Part shown: positions 1 to 9,436 of the stretch, one piece after another
Layout: each line of letters starts with the position of its first letter
Numbering within the stretch: the stretch's first letter is position 1
From: Chitinophagaceae bacterium UBA1931
GTDB taxonomy: Bacteria > Bacteroidota > Bacteroidia > Chitinophagales > Chitinophagaceae
NCBI GenBank assembly: GCA_002337125.1
Contig: DDFJ01000004.1
Span: 558,001-622,000, forward strand
Length of the DNA stretch: 64,000 nucleotides
Direction: 5' to 3'
Notes under the pieces: model-generated
Seen by the model: only the letters and a program-made list of their open reading frames with translations
Told to the model about the DNA's origin: nothing
Databases searched by the model: none
Position numbers and translations under genes: made by a program

Positions 1-556
1 GTACACGTTTTGAATCGTAATCAACAATCCAACGTAAACCTTTTGCATCATATTCTTTGCGCATTGCCCAATACTTATCCCAGCAAAACTTACCTCTTGC
101 ATTTACAATACCTTCACCTGTAACAGCTGCATTTTTTACATTTAATATATTAATCAGTGCTGCAGGCCATTTCATTTCAATACCTGCAATACGTGAATCC
201 ATATCAGGATAATCATCAAAATTCTGCGAACCGAGAATCAATACACCTTTATCAATTTTCAGATGCACATTCGTTTTTAAAAAGATGGCGCCTGTAACAT
301 ATGTTCCCGGTTTAAATGCAACAATACCACCACCCTTTGCTGCACATTCATCAATTGCTTTCTGAATAGCTTTGGTATTAACAGTAACCGTATCGCTAAC
401 TGCACCGTAACTGTTCACATAATAAACTGTTTTGGCTGAAGGGAATGATCTTGCTCCCACTTTCTTAACCCATAAAGGTATTGCTGTTGTTTGTGCAGAA
501 GTACTGAAAGCTGCTGCACATAATATCATCAGCAAAAAATATTTTCTTATTTGCAT
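1..556 (-). CDS. Glycoside hydrolase family 28 (polygalacturonase-like), C-terminus cut off by window edge
   Basis: The ORF starts at the ATG complementary to 554-556 and runs off the left edge, giving about 185 residues. The N-terminus is a signal peptide ending STSAQ. It is followed by the pectate-lyase/GH28 right-handed beta-helix opening: YYVNSYGAVSDTVTVNTKAIQKAI, split by the usual 'TKAIQKAID' helix, then GGGIVAFKPGTYVTGAIFLKTNV and a 'GEGIVNARG' turn. GH28 enzymes hydrolyse polygalacturonan or the galacturonate-rhamnose bonds of rhamnogalacturonan in the periplasm or outside the cell. The catalytic Asp residues would lie in the missing part, so activity cannot be judged. It follows the esterase gene by 10 bp, so the two are probably co-transcribed from the promoter at 2051-2095. 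Confidence 0.85.
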   Translation of the reverse strand, partial: MQIRKYFLLMILCAAAFSTSAQTTAIPLWVKKVGARSFPSAKTVYYVNSYGAVSDTVTVNTKAIQKAIDECAAKGGGIVAFKPGTYVTGAIFLKTNVHLKIDKGVLILGSQNFDDYPDMDSRIAGIEMKWPAALINILNVKNAAVTGEGIVNARGKFCWDKYWAMRKEYDAKGLRWIVDYDSKRV

Positions 557-566
557 ACTTACTTTT

Positions 567-2033
567 TTAATCGTTGATTTTATCTGTTCTGAATGGTAGT
601 GCCGGTAATCCATCACTGTTAAAAAAATTGGGTTGTGCTGTTTCGTTCCAGGCAAACCGCACATATTTTGGCTTCTTAATTTCATCTGAATAAACAATCA
701 CTTCATTACCCGCAATCAATGCCTGTGCATTTACAAACTTTCCATCTTTCCCTGCAATACTGAACCATGTTAATGGCTGAGCATCGCTGCTCACCAATCC
801 TTTACCAACATGCGTAAAACTTACAATGAGTTTATTCTTTTGACGTTTTACTGATTGAAAAACCGGGCCTGAAGTTTCGGCTGAATGATCGCCATATGTT
901 TTTTCCATTGCCTGCAATGCAAGCCTGTGTGCAACCACCCACTTGTAAGAGGGATGAATGTTTTTTAAATCATCAACGAGATCGGTTGTAACAACCATTG
1001 ATACATTTGGAATAGCAAGACAGCTGGTTTGTGCTTCCCAGAATTTTGCCAGCAGTTCAGGTGTATGTTTTTTAGGATCTTTTCTTGTTGTGTAGAGATA
1101 AGGTGAAATCTGCACTGTATAAAAAGGCAGCTGATCATCTTTGAATAATGTACGCCATGAACTTACCAGTAAACGAAATTTTTCTACATAGGTTTCCTGG
1201 TCTTCAATCATGCAATTGCTTTCGCCCTGGTACCATAAAATACCTTTCACTGCAAAAGGAATCAATGGCTCCATCATTCCTTTATACATCTGCCCGGGAT
1301 GTGTGCCATCAATTTTAAAGTTGGGAGATGTAACTGAATCTTTAAATACCGGTGATTGCTGGTATGCCCAATCGGGAGTCCATGGTTCAATTCGTGTACG
1401 ACCCCATGAAGTGGAAATAATCCCAATGGGCACATTTGTTTTCTCGAAAATTTCTTTGCCGAAAAAATAACCAATGGCTGAAACATATCTTACAATTGTA
1501 TCAGTTCCGTTTGTCCAGCCTTTTGATGGCAGCTCAGGATATTTATTTAATAAACGTTCTACATAGAGGTAACGGATCGCATCAGGCTTATCTGTTCCTG
1601 CAACTTCTTTTACAGAAGGATCATCACCTTTTTTAGGTGCTGCATATTTTTTTAAACTTTTATCCAGAGGATATTCCATGTTACTCTGACCTGAGCATAA
1701 CCACACATCTCCAACCAAAACATTTTTATAGGTAATTGTCTGTTCAGCTTTAACAACAAGTTGAGCAGGTGTTGCAGATGCTTTTAACGGATCTAAAATC
1801 ACCATCCAGTTACTATCAGTTCCAGCAACAGCAGTTTTTTGTTGTGATGAAAATGTAACTGTTACCGTTGAGCCAGGACTTGCTTTTCCGAAAACAGGCA
1901 ATGGCTTTTCCCGTTGCAACACCATATTATCAGAAAAAACTTTCGGAAGCTTTAGTTGTGCAGACGCAGCATCTGTAAAAAAAATTACCAGTAATGCTGC
2001 AAAAAAAATACGAAGTGCGGGCAAGCGTAGCAT
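567..2033 (-). CDS. Sialate O-acetylesterase-like SGNH carbohydrate esterase
   Basis: 488 residues with a signal peptide of about 25 residues ending DAASA-Q. SASA/DUF303 landmarks are present: the opening 'LPKVFSDNMVLQREKPLPVFG', the nucleophile block GQSNMEYPL (Ser near residue 117), the WYQGESN block, and a late D-x-x-H-type segment near NIHPSYKW. Family members remove O-acetyl groups from sialic acids or, in plant-glycan loci, from acetylated side chains. In this pectin locus deacetylation of plant oligosaccharides is the likely role (inference). The start at 2033 fits the promoter 18 nt upstream. It lies 10 bp before the GH28 gene and is divergent from the MFS gene. Confidence 0.88.
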   Translation of the reverse strand: MLRLPALRIFFAALLVIFFTDAASAQLKLPKVFSDNMVLQREKPLPVFGKASPGSTVTVTFSSQQKTAVAGTDSNWMVILDPLKASATPAQLVVKAEQTITYKNVLVGDVWLCSGQSNMEYPLDKSLKKYAAPKKGDDPSVKEVAGTDKPDAIRYLYVERLLNKYPELPSKGWTNGTDTIVRYVSAIGYFFGKEIFEKTNVPIGIISTSWGRTRIEPWTPDWAYQQSPVFKDSVTSPNFKIDGTHPGQMYKGMMEPLIPFAVKGILWYQGESNCMIEDQETYVEKFRLLVSSWRTLFKDDQLPFYTVQISPYLYTTRKDPKKHTPELLAKFWEAQTSCLAIPNVSMVVTTDLVDDLKNIHPSYKWVVAHRLALQAMEKTYGDHSAETSGPVFQSVKRQKNKLIVSFTHVGKGLVSSDAQPLTWFSIAGKDGKFVNAQALIAGNEVIVYSDEIKKPKYVRFAWNETAQPNFFNSDGLPALPFRTDKIND

Positions 2034-2050
2034 GGCAAAAATTTAGTCGT

Positions 2051-2095
2051 CTAAAGTACTTACACATGAATGCTCATCCATCCTGCGGCATCCTG
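2051..2095 (-). promoter_or_regulatory. Site A: CAGGA-N5-CAGGA promoter of the esterase/GH28 unit
   Basis: On the minus strand CAGGATGCCGCAGGA (2095-2081) is followed after exactly 22 nt by TACTTTAG (2058-2051), a near match to the Bacteroidota -7 box TAnnTTTG. The esterase ATG is at 2033. Directly upstream of the repeat lies CAAACGATTG (2105-2096), a quasi-palindrome with the same core as the LacI-type operator at 38691-38706. One of five such sites in the window. Confidence 0.7.
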
Positions 2096-2156
2096 CAATC
2101 GTTTGAGGAATCCGTTTACATCATGTTTCTGATGATGCAATCATTTTCAATTAATT

Positions 2157-3344
2157 TTGCATTTACCATTAACTATTTTGATTACCATTTTATCCAAACA
2201 GAGTCCTTATTCAAGGCTGCAGATACGCATTGCAGTATCGGTATTCTTTTTTTGCCAGGGCATTTGCTTTGCCAGCTGGGCAAGCCGTATTCCTGATATT
2301 AAATCTGTATTGCATTTATCAGAAGCAGGATTGGGAAGCATTTTACTTGCATTACCTGCCGGGCAATTAACCATGATGCCCTTCAGCGGAAAGATTGTTA
2401 CAAGAGTTGGAAGCAGGTTTGTATTACGCATTGCTTTAATCTGTTATTCGCTTGTATTGGTAAGCATTGGATTGGTAACTGCCCCCTGGCAGCTGGCTCT
2501 TTGTTTATACTTTTTTGGTTTGAGTGGCAATCTCTGTAATATATCCGTGAACACACAGGCTGTAAATGCAGAAGCAGTTTACGGACGTTCCATTCTTTCT
2601 TCCTTTCATGGAGTGTGGAGTACAGCAGGTTTTACCGGTGCATTGGTTGGGTTATTAATGATGAAGATTGGTTTTAAGCCATTGCATCATTTCATCATCA
2701 TTACATCTGTTGTCATTATTCTTGATCTTATTTTTCAACGTTATTTAATTATAACTGCAACAAGCCGTACAGCTTCTTCCTTTAAACGTATTAAGATGCC
2801 GCATGGTTTATTACTGCAGTTGGGGATTATTGCGTTTTGCTGTTTAAGTGCCGAAGGTTGTATGTTCGACTGGAGTGGTGTTTATTTCAAACAGGTTGTT
2901 CAGGTAAAACCATCACTAATTTCGCTGGGTTATGCTTCGTTTATGATTATGATGGCAACGGGTCGTTTTACCGGCGATAAATTGGCCGAACGTTTTGGGC
3001 GGAAGAAAATGGTGCAGATAAGTGGTGTGATGATTTTTACCGGTATGATGACTGCAGTTTTATTTCCCAATATTGTGATGGCAACAATTGGTTTTTTAAT
3101 TGTTGGCTTTGGTGTGAGCAGCATTATTCCCTTGTTATACAGCACTGCAGGTAAAGTAAAAGAAGTGGCGAGTGGTATTGCCATTGCAACCGTTTCTGGT
3201 GTGGGCTTTTTTGGATTTCTGATGGGGCCACCAATGATTGGTTACATTGCACAGCTTGCAGGATTGCAATACTCCTTTGCAGTGATTGCATTTCTTGGTT
3301 TAGGCATCAGTATAATGATCAGTAAGGTGAAAGAGATTGCGTGA
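2157..3344 (+). CDS. YbjJ-like major facilitator superfamily transporter
   Basis: 395 residues, very hydrophobic, with about 12 membrane segments. The first segment begins near 'IRIAVSVFFFCQGICFASWASRIPDIK', which together with 'SFHGVWSTAGFTGALVG' and 'MATGRFTGDKLAERFGRKK' matches the YbjJ/fucose-permease-like branch of MFS. It sits in the inner membrane; its substrate is unknown, but a monosaccharide released by the locus is a reasonable guess. No in-frame ATG precedes the first membrane segment, so a TTG at 2157 or 2178 must be the start; this is uncertain. It diverges from the esterase and ends 9 bp before the stop of the convergent GH43-like gene. Confidence 0.8.
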   Translation: MHLPLTILITILSKQSPYSRLQIRIAVSVFFFCQGICFASWASRIPDIKSVLHLSEAGLGSILLALPAGQLTMMPFSGKIVTRVGSRFVLRIALICYSLVLVSIGLVTAPWQLALCLYFFGLSGNLCNISVNTQAVNAEAVYGRSILSSFHGVWSTAGFTGALVGLLMMKIGFKPLHHFIIITSVVIILDLIFQRYLIITATSRTASSFKRIKMPHGLLLQLGIIAFCCLSAEGCMFDWSGVYFKQVVQVKPSLISLGYASFMIMMATGRFTGDKLAERFGRKKMVQISGVMIFTGMMTAVLFPNIVMATIGFLIVGFGVSSIIPLLYSTAGKVKEVASGIAIATVSGVGFFGFLMGPPMIGYIAQLAGLQYSFAVIAFLGLGISIMISKVKEIA

Positions 3345-3353
3345 TGATTGCAA

Positions 3354-4274
3354 TTATCTTAATCCTTCAAATTCTTTTCTGCTGATTTTTAAAATAGTCC
3401 CATGCCTTAATCCCTCAGGCAACGAAATCTTATCAGATATATCAGTCCAGTTTTTCAAATCAGCTGATTGCACCGCACCATACTTGTGATCACGATATTT
3501 ATCAAAGTAAACAATCCATGTGCCGTTCATGCGCAATGTTGTCGGACCCTCTGCCCAGTAATTACCGGTAATAGGAGCTGATGCATCTGAATATCCTCCG
3601 GTAAGATTGTTGCTTGTAGCTATTTTTATATTCTTCTGTGGTGGTGTTCTTGTTTCATCTTTAAGGAACATCACATACTGTTTTCCATCGGGAACAATCG
3701 TTGCATCAATTACATTAAATCCTTTATCGTACAAAAGTTTTGTTTTGCTGAATGTTTTGAAATCTTTCGTCAATACATAATACATGCGGTGATTGTAACC
3801 ATTCTCCACTTTCGGATCAGCAATATATTTACCGGCAATAGTTGTAGCCCAGTAAATCATGTATTGCTTTTTCTTTTTATCGTAAGTTATTTCCGGTGCC
3901 CAGCAGTTACGTGCTGAATCTTCATGCTGCATAACAGGAATAAACTGCTGTTCACTCCAATGAATCAAATCAGCCGATGATGCATAACCAATTCCTTTAT
4001 CATTCCAGCTCACCGTCCACACCATGTGAAATAAACCATCAGCACCACGGATGATGCAGGGATCTCTCATCAGTTTATCATTGGCCACTGTTGGTTTTAA
4101 AAATGAACTGTCGCTTTTTAAAGCAGTCCAGTTAAACCCATCATTGCTGTATGCAAGATGCAAACCATCCTGACCGTTGTTTTTAAAATAAGCAAACAGG
4201 AAAACAGAATCAGTTTGAGCTTTTACCAATAATGCGTTTGCAACAAGAAAAAAGATAAAAATTATACGCTTCAT
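3354..4274 (-). CDS. GH43-like five-bladed propeller glycosidase
   Basis: 306 residues with a signal peptide ending LLVKAQ. The GH43 catalytic triad can be read in order: Asp in MRDPCII (base), Asp in VIDATIVPDG (pKa modulator) and Glu in WAEGPTTLR (acid). Propeller blades recur as 'GIGYASSADLIHWSE' and 'AVQSADLKNWTD'. GH43/clan F enzymes release arabinose, xylose or galactose from side chains. At about 300 residues it is a single-domain form. It is the last gene of the long minus-strand enzyme run, 24 bp after the preceding gene. The exact substrate cannot be told from sequence reading. Confidence 0.8.
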   Translation of the reverse strand: MKRIIFIFFLVANALLVKAQTDSVFLFAYFKNNGQDGLHLAYSNDGFNWTALKSDSSFLKPTVANDKLMRDPCIIRGADGLFHMVWTVSWNDKGIGYASSADLIHWSEQQFIPVMQHEDSARNCWAPEITYDKKKKQYMIYWATTIAGKYIADPKVENGYNHRMYYVLTKDFKTFSKTKLLYDKGFNVIDATIVPDGKQYVMFLKDETRTPPQKNIKIATSNNLTGGYSDASAPITGNYWAEGPTTLRMNGTWIVYFDKYRDHKYGAVQSADLKNWTDISDKISLPEGLRHGTILKISRKEFEGLR

Positions 4275-4298
4275 TGTATTGTTGTTTGCTTAAACGGG

Positions 4299-6431
4299 TT
4301 AAAACATTTTTTTCAATCCTTCCCATTTCACTTTCCATGTTGATGGAAAACCAATGTTGATTGAGTGATCAGCATCGGCACCGGTGCACATCAATGCAAC
4401 TGCATTCAGTACACCACCGTTACCCGGCAGATAAATCGTTAACCGATCATCCTGGTAATTATGTCCGTTAATCAAATACGTATTTGTGCGGATGGGCATC
4501 AGCAAAGCATCCACTGCTTTTTCAGGTAAATGTAAACGTGCAGCTGTCATGGCTGTTAATGGAAAATCCCAACCCCATGTATCATTCCACTGCCACACTT
4601 TCCAGACAGTATCCAATGTTTTTTTCATCACAACCGTATCCAATCCGTTTGCCGCAGGGATTGAACTGTATGCGCCCAATACAGCAGGATGATCAGTTAA
4701 GTATCTTGAACCGGGTTGGTAACAATCGGGGGTACTTTCTGTTGCAAGATAAACGCCATTCTTCTGCGGTAACGGGGCAAGGTTGTCAATAATTGTTTGC
4801 CATTTTTTGTCAGGTGATAATCCTAAACGTTTCCGCCATTCTTGTGCTTTCTGCAATGCCCAGCTCCAGTACGCCAGCTCATAAGTTGGGTTAAATGTTT
4901 GTACTGCTTCAAAACATTCCTGCGCTGGAATTAATCCTTTGCCAAGATTATATTTTTTTGTCTGCTCATTATAAGTTGGAAATGATGCCATGAAATCAGC
5001 CGTTGCAAACAACAGGTCTTTGTATCTATTAAGCGTTTGCTTTGTTGGTTTGCTGCGGTATAACATTTCAGCCATGTAAATAAAATGCGGTTGCTGCCAG
5101 ATGAGTAATGCACCAACAGATGATGGAGCTTCATCACCATTATTATCCGTCATCTTTTGCCAGCGCAATCCATCAAAGCCCTGGCGCTTTGCAATGAGCC
5201 TGGCTTTTTCCGCAACAGTGAAATACCAGTCTAAACTTTTTTCCATCAGTTCGGGTCTGCCCCATTGTGCAAAATGAACAGCATGCCACCAATGCATTTC
5301 TAAATGTGGTTTACCATACCAGCTGTTATACGTTAAACCTGTTTCCTGCGGAGGATAAGATGAAGCACAATTTATTTTGGTGAGATATTGCGACAGTACC
5401 ACTCTCCGTTCAATTTCAAAAGCTCTCGGATCTTTTGTTTCTGAAAAATCAATAGCACCACCGCTGAGCCAGAATTTTTTCCACGCAGTTATACTGTTTG
5501 CTGCTATCTTATCGAAAGGCAACAAAAAGGAATTGATGTATTTTTTTGTAAAGCCTGCACTCAATTCAAACTCGTTTCCCCGTTCAGGAGTTATTAAATA
5601 TTCATGCTCCTTAACTTTTGTAATTCTTGAATATGTATTCCAGTAAAGAGAAGTATAGTAAACCGTTGTATCAAGCACATGCTTAATTGTTGCACCATCT
5701 TTCTCATGAATCAATAACGTTTGATGTTTGTCTTCATTTGCATAATTTGTTCCAACATCTTTGAACTGTGCATTTGGATAAGGGAACCGCACAAATACTG
5801 AAATACGTTTTTGCTGTATTAAAGCTGATTCAATGCGAAACCCGACAGCATCCTGTTGCTGATGACCAACTGTTACAACTTTCACCTTTACTCCTTCCAC
5901 CGTAAATGAACTTGTAATCATTCCTGTCCACAAATCAAGCTGCTGATCAATGTTCTGAATATCGGCTGCAGTTGCAATTGAACCATCTTTCTTTCTTATT
6001 TCAAGACCGATATTTCCCAATTGCAAACGATGCGGGTTAACACGGAAATATTCAACTGCACGTTTGTTATGATCGGGTTCTTTTACCTGTACAGTGTAAG
6101 GAATTTTTCTTCCTTCAAGATCATACGTTTTATATGCTTCTTCTATTTTATAATTTTCTGTATTAGGAAAACTATGCCATCCCCAAACCGATTGTGTTCC
6201 CAACCCCACTCCTTTTGCATAAGCCTCAGGAAAACTCTGCATACCTGTCGCATCAACAGTAAATGCAAAGTTGCCATTGCCAACAGTGAGTGAAGAAAGT
6301 GAATCAATCTTTGTTACATGAACATTGTGGCGCTTCACCACAGCTTCACGGTTGATGGGCTGTGATTTTGCCACGAAGACACAAAAACATAAAGAAGCAC
6401 AAAGAAGAAAAGAAATTAAATTAAGTTTCAT
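4299..6431 (-). CDS. Putative secreted (alpha/alpha)6 six-hairpin glycosidase, family unassigned
   Basis: 710 residues with a signal peptide ending VAKSQP. The N-terminal half looks beta-rich ('SLTVGNGNFAFTVDATGMQSFP'). The C-terminal half is helical, with 'MHWWHAVHFAQWGRPELMEKSLDWY', a WQ-rich segment 'ALLIWQQPHFIYMAEMLYR' and 'NDTWGWDFPLTAMTAARL'. This layout resembles clan GH-L (GH65/GH15-like) and GH95-like enzymes, but I cannot assign a CAZy family. Glu in 'NNGDEAPSS' and Asp in 'NDTWGWDFP' are candidate catalytic positions (inference). It lies between GH2 and GH43 in the same run, so a role in side-chain removal is likely. Confidence 0.6.
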   Translation of the reverse strand: MKLNLISFLLCASLCFCVFVAKSQPINREAVVKRHNVHVTKIDSLSSLTVGNGNFAFTVDATGMQSFPEAYAKGVGLGTQSVWGWHSFPNTENYKIEEAYKTYDLEGRKIPYTVQVKEPDHNKRAVEYFRVNPHRLQLGNIGLEIRKKDGSIATAADIQNIDQQLDLWTGMITSSFTVEGVKVKVVTVGHQQQDAVGFRIESALIQQKRISVFVRFPYPNAQFKDVGTNYANEDKHQTLLIHEKDGATIKHVLDTTVYYTSLYWNTYSRITKVKEHEYLITPERGNEFELSAGFTKKYINSFLLPFDKIAANSITAWKKFWLSGGAIDFSETKDPRAFEIERRVVLSQYLTKINCASSYPPQETGLTYNSWYGKPHLEMHWWHAVHFAQWGRPELMEKSLDWYFTVAEKARLIAKRQGFDGLRWQKMTDNNGDEAPSSVGALLIWQQPHFIYMAEMLYRSKPTKQTLNRYKDLLFATADFMASFPTYNEQTKKYNLGKGLIPAQECFEAVQTFNPTYELAYWSWALQKAQEWRKRLGLSPDKKWQTIIDNLAPLPQKNGVYLATESTPDCYQPGSRYLTDHPAVLGAYSSIPAANGLDTVVMKKTLDTVWKVWQWNDTWGWDFPLTAMTAARLHLPEKAVDALLMPIRTNTYLINGHNYQDDRLTIYLPGNGGVLNAVALMCTGADADHSINIGFPSTWKVKWEGLKKMF

Positions 6432-6474
6432 TAAATCATTTTTTAATCAGTACAATTAAACACATTGCTTTACT

Positions 6475-6486
6475 CCCCTTTAGGGG
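6475..6486. repeat. CCCCTTTAGGGG element overlapping the GH2 stop codon
   Basis: A 4 bp stem / 4 nt loop palindrome, followed by a further G run (GGGG-TT-GGGGG). It lies across the stop codon of the GH2 gene, so the last residues (APNP) are encoded by it. I recall similar short C-run/G-run elements as dispersed repeats in Bacteroidota genomes, but only one copy is evident here. Confidence 0.35.
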
Positions 6487-9353
6487 TTGGGGGCAAACAC
6501 ATTATCCACTGCCGGCCTGCTATAATTTTCTTTTGTATCTGTTGTTTTCGGCATACCGAAATAAAAATACAACGTACGTTTCTTTGAACCGCTTACATGA
6601 TTGAGTTCACTCATCGGACCATAAACTTTAGTATTGGTTGTTAATCCTGTTGCAAGTTTGGTTCCTATTGGCGGAATGCAATCAAGGAAAGAAATATTTC
6701 CAACCGGTAATTCAGGATGCGGCCTGGTTGCACTTGTCAATCCGTAAAAATCAAATAAACGCACAAACAAACCATTATCGGGTGAAGCGATGTATAACTT
6801 TCCTTCCACTGTACTTAATTCCATCCATGCCACTTCACCATAATAACCTTTGAACTCAGGATAAATATTCGGCGCATAACCTGTTTGTGTATTGTTGTAT
6901 AAATTCTGCCATACGTTGATGGGTGTACCGACAATCCTGTTTTTCCATTGGCGAACCGGGCCTTTACCCAGCCACCTGCTGGTGATGATATAATTTTCAG
7001 GATAACTGAAACTGATGCCAGCAAACGGAACATCGCCTTCAAGATTATATTCATACTCAAGCGTAGTCCAGCCGCTGCTGTTGATTTTCCATTTGGTATA
7101 TTTCATATTGCCGCTGTAAGTAAACTCAACCACTGCATCATTACCTTCTTTATACGACTTCGATGAAACAACAGCTGCATCACCTTTCACCAGCACCGGG
7201 CCATTATTAAACGATAACACATAATCATTGGCAGTATTTTTTGTTGTAACGAGATTACCCGTTTTCTTATTCAGCACAACTGTTACTTCACCACCTGTAA
7301 TGGAGTAAGTGCTGTCGTTTTCAGCAATCACAGCCTGCTCCTGTTTTGATGTTACAAAACCATTCAGTAAAGAACTGTTGCTGTTGATGGTTGCAACCCA
7401 TTTATAAATTTCCTTACCGAAATTATCTTTCGCCACAATCACCAATGCATCATAATTTTTATAATCAGCAGGTAACGGGAGCTGCAGTGTTCCTTTTTTA
7501 ACCGGTTCAACAGAAGGTGCTGTTGCTGTTCCTTTTTGTTTTACCACATACCCATCAAAACGGTCAAACGGTTTGCTGTAATTCACCAATGCCCAATAGA
7601 AAGTACATTGATTGGTATTGAGAAAATGATAACGGTTTTCCAGTTCAATCGTTCCGTTGAAATCCGCAGGAAGATGATCAGGAAGTTTTAACTGGATGGG
7701 TGAAAAAATTTCACGCAGTGCATAAAAGCTTCCTTCCTTTTCACGATGTGGGCCAAGAATTCCATCAGGTGCATTCAACGCATTTGCATCAAGCACATTG
7801 TTTAAATCAGTACGTACAACTGCTTCATCCACCATTGCCCAGATAAAACCGCCGGCAGATTTTTGCGAGTTCCAGTGCAGATTCCAGAAGTCTTCCATTG
7901 CAGAACCACCACCACCATCATCCTGTGCATGCAAAAATTCAGTTGGCATATAAATGAGCGAATCATTTAAAATTTTCTGTGTGCTGTAATAATCTTCATA
8001 GTGATTGCAATCAATTCCATTAAACTGGTTACCGGGACGGTGATGCGGATGAATAACAGGACGTTTCTGTACATCCCATTTTACAAAATCATCATCGAGT
8101 TCTTTATTGGTTCCACCTTCGTTACCGTTATCCCAGAAAATAATAGACGGATGATTCATATCTCTCTGCACCATTTCTTTCACCAGCGGTTCACCTGCTT
8201 TTGTTGAATACCATTTTTGCCAGCCAGCCAGTTCATCCAACACATAAATCCCCAATGAATCGCAGAGCTGCAAAAAATATTTATCGGGAGGATAGTGACT
8301 GCAACGCACCGCATTCATGTTCATTTCTTTCAACAGCAATGCATCTGTAAGCTGTTGTTCATTGGATAATGATCTTGCAGTTTCAGGCCAAAAGCAATGA
8401 CGGTTCACACCTTTAAACTTTACCTGTGTACCGTTGATGTACACACCCTGTCCATAACGTATTTCAATTGTACGGAAACCAAATTTTTCAACAACCTGGT
8501 ATTTTGCAGTACCTGTTGTTAATGTAACTTTTGCTGAATAAAGATTGGGCGTTTCACTTGTCCATGTTTTAATATGTTCAACCGCAGCTTCAACAGTTAC
8601 TACAGAATCAGCAGGAAGAATTTTTGATGTGATGGTTTTGATGATTGTCCCCTTTGCATCTGCAATCTCTGTTACAACAGATGATTGCTGTTTGATGTTT
8701 TTAGGAAATACTTTCATCATAAACTTACCATCAGCTTTTGCATCTATACCAACGTAGTCGATAAACTGCTGAGGCATTGCTTCTAAAAACACTGGCCGAA
8801 AAATGCCACCGAATACCCAATAATCAGCAAGACGTTCAGCATTGTTTACACTTGCATCGCTGCTCATTTTACTTACTGTTACTTCCAGTTCATTGGCTTT
8901 ATCATAATTCAGCAAAGCAGAAATATCATATTTAAAACGGTAAAATGCACCACGATGTGTTTGCCCTGCACTCTTTCCATTAATTTTTACATCCGTGTCA
9001 GTCATGCTGCCATCAAATACAATGTTGATCACTTTTCCTTTCCATGAAGCAGGAACTGTAAACTTATATTTATAGATTCCCTTCTCATCGTAAAAGCGAA
9101 AATTCTTTCCGTTGGTTTTGTAATCACGACCGTAGTTGTAATTACCAAACCCTTGCTGCTCCCAGCAACTGGGAACCTGAATCTTTTTCCATTCGCCACT
9201 GTTACGTCCTGCAGTACAATAGAAATCCCATTGCACCGTATGTACAGCATCTGTACCGGAGAGATACTGAATTTGTTTTTGTTGAGCTTGGAGAAAAGTT
9301 ATAAGTAATAAGTTATATGTTATAAGTAACACAACTTTGTAAATCTTCTTCAT
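6480..9353 (-). CDS. GH2 family beta-galactosidase-like enzyme
   Basis: About 957 residues from the ATG at 9353; an upstream in-frame ATG at 9437 would put 28 extra residues before the signal peptide and is less likely. GH2 order is clear: a jelly-roll sugar-binding domain ('YKYKFTVPASWKGKVINIVFDG'), an Ig-like domain, the TIM barrel from 'FKGVNRHCFWPETARSL', then the C-terminal beta-galactosidase small-chain-like domain ('YSGNMKYTKWKINSSGWTTLEYEYNL'). The acid/base Glu is in IIFWDNGNEGG and the probable nucleophile Glu in PTEFLHAQD. It is expected to release terminal beta-galactose or a related sugar from pectic side chains. The signal-peptide core carries a 21 bp tandem duplication (see findings). 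Confidence 0.88.
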   Translation of the reverse strand: MKKIYKVVLLITYNLLLITFLQAQQKQIQYLSGTDAVHTVQWDFYCTAGRNSGEWKKIQVPSCWEQQGFGNYNYGRDYKTNGKNFRFYDEKGIYKYKFTVPASWKGKVINIVFDGSMTDTDVKINGKSAGQTHRGAFYRFKYDISALLNYDKANELEVTVSKMSSDASVNNAERLADYWVFGGIFRPVFLEAMPQQFIDYVGIDAKADGKFMMKVFPKNIKQQSSVVTEIADAKGTIIKTITSKILPADSVVTVEAAVEHIKTWTSETPNLYSAKVTLTTGTAKYQVVEKFGFRTIEIRYGQGVYINGTQVKFKGVNRHCFWPETARSLSNEQQLTDALLLKEMNMNAVRCSHYPPDKYFLQLCDSLGIYVLDELAGWQKWYSTKAGEPLVKEMVQRDMNHPSIIFWDNGNEGGTNKELDDDFVKWDVQKRPVIHPHHRPGNQFNGIDCNHYEDYYSTQKILNDSLIYMPTEFLHAQDDGGGGSAMEDFWNLHWNSQKSAGGFIWAMVDEAVVRTDLNNVLDANALNAPDGILGPHREKEGSFYALREIFSPIQLKLPDHLPADFNGTIELENRYHFLNTNQCTFYWALVNYSKPFDRFDGYVVKQKGTATAPSVEPVKKGTLQLPLPADYKNYDALVIVAKDNFGKEIYKWVATINSNSSLLNGFVTSKQEQAVIAENDSTYSITGGEVTVVLNKKTGNLVTTKNTANDYVLSFNNGPVLVKGDAAVVSSKSYKEGNDAVVEFTYSGNMKYTKWKINSSGWTTLEYEYNLEGDVPFAGISFSYPENYIITSRWLGKGPVRQWKNRIVGTPINVWQNLYNNTQTGYAPNIYPEFKGYYGEVAWMELSTVEGKLYIASPDNGLFVRLFDFYGLTSATRPHPELPVGNISFLDCIPPIGTKLATGLTTNTKVYGPMSELNHVSGSKKRTLYFYFGMPKTTDTKENYSRPAVDNVFAPNP

Positions 9354-9436
9354 CGTATATTTTTTTGTTATCAACATTTGTACTACTATTTTTTTTGGTT
9401 GCGTCGCACACTTATCGTCATATATCCTGTTCAGCA

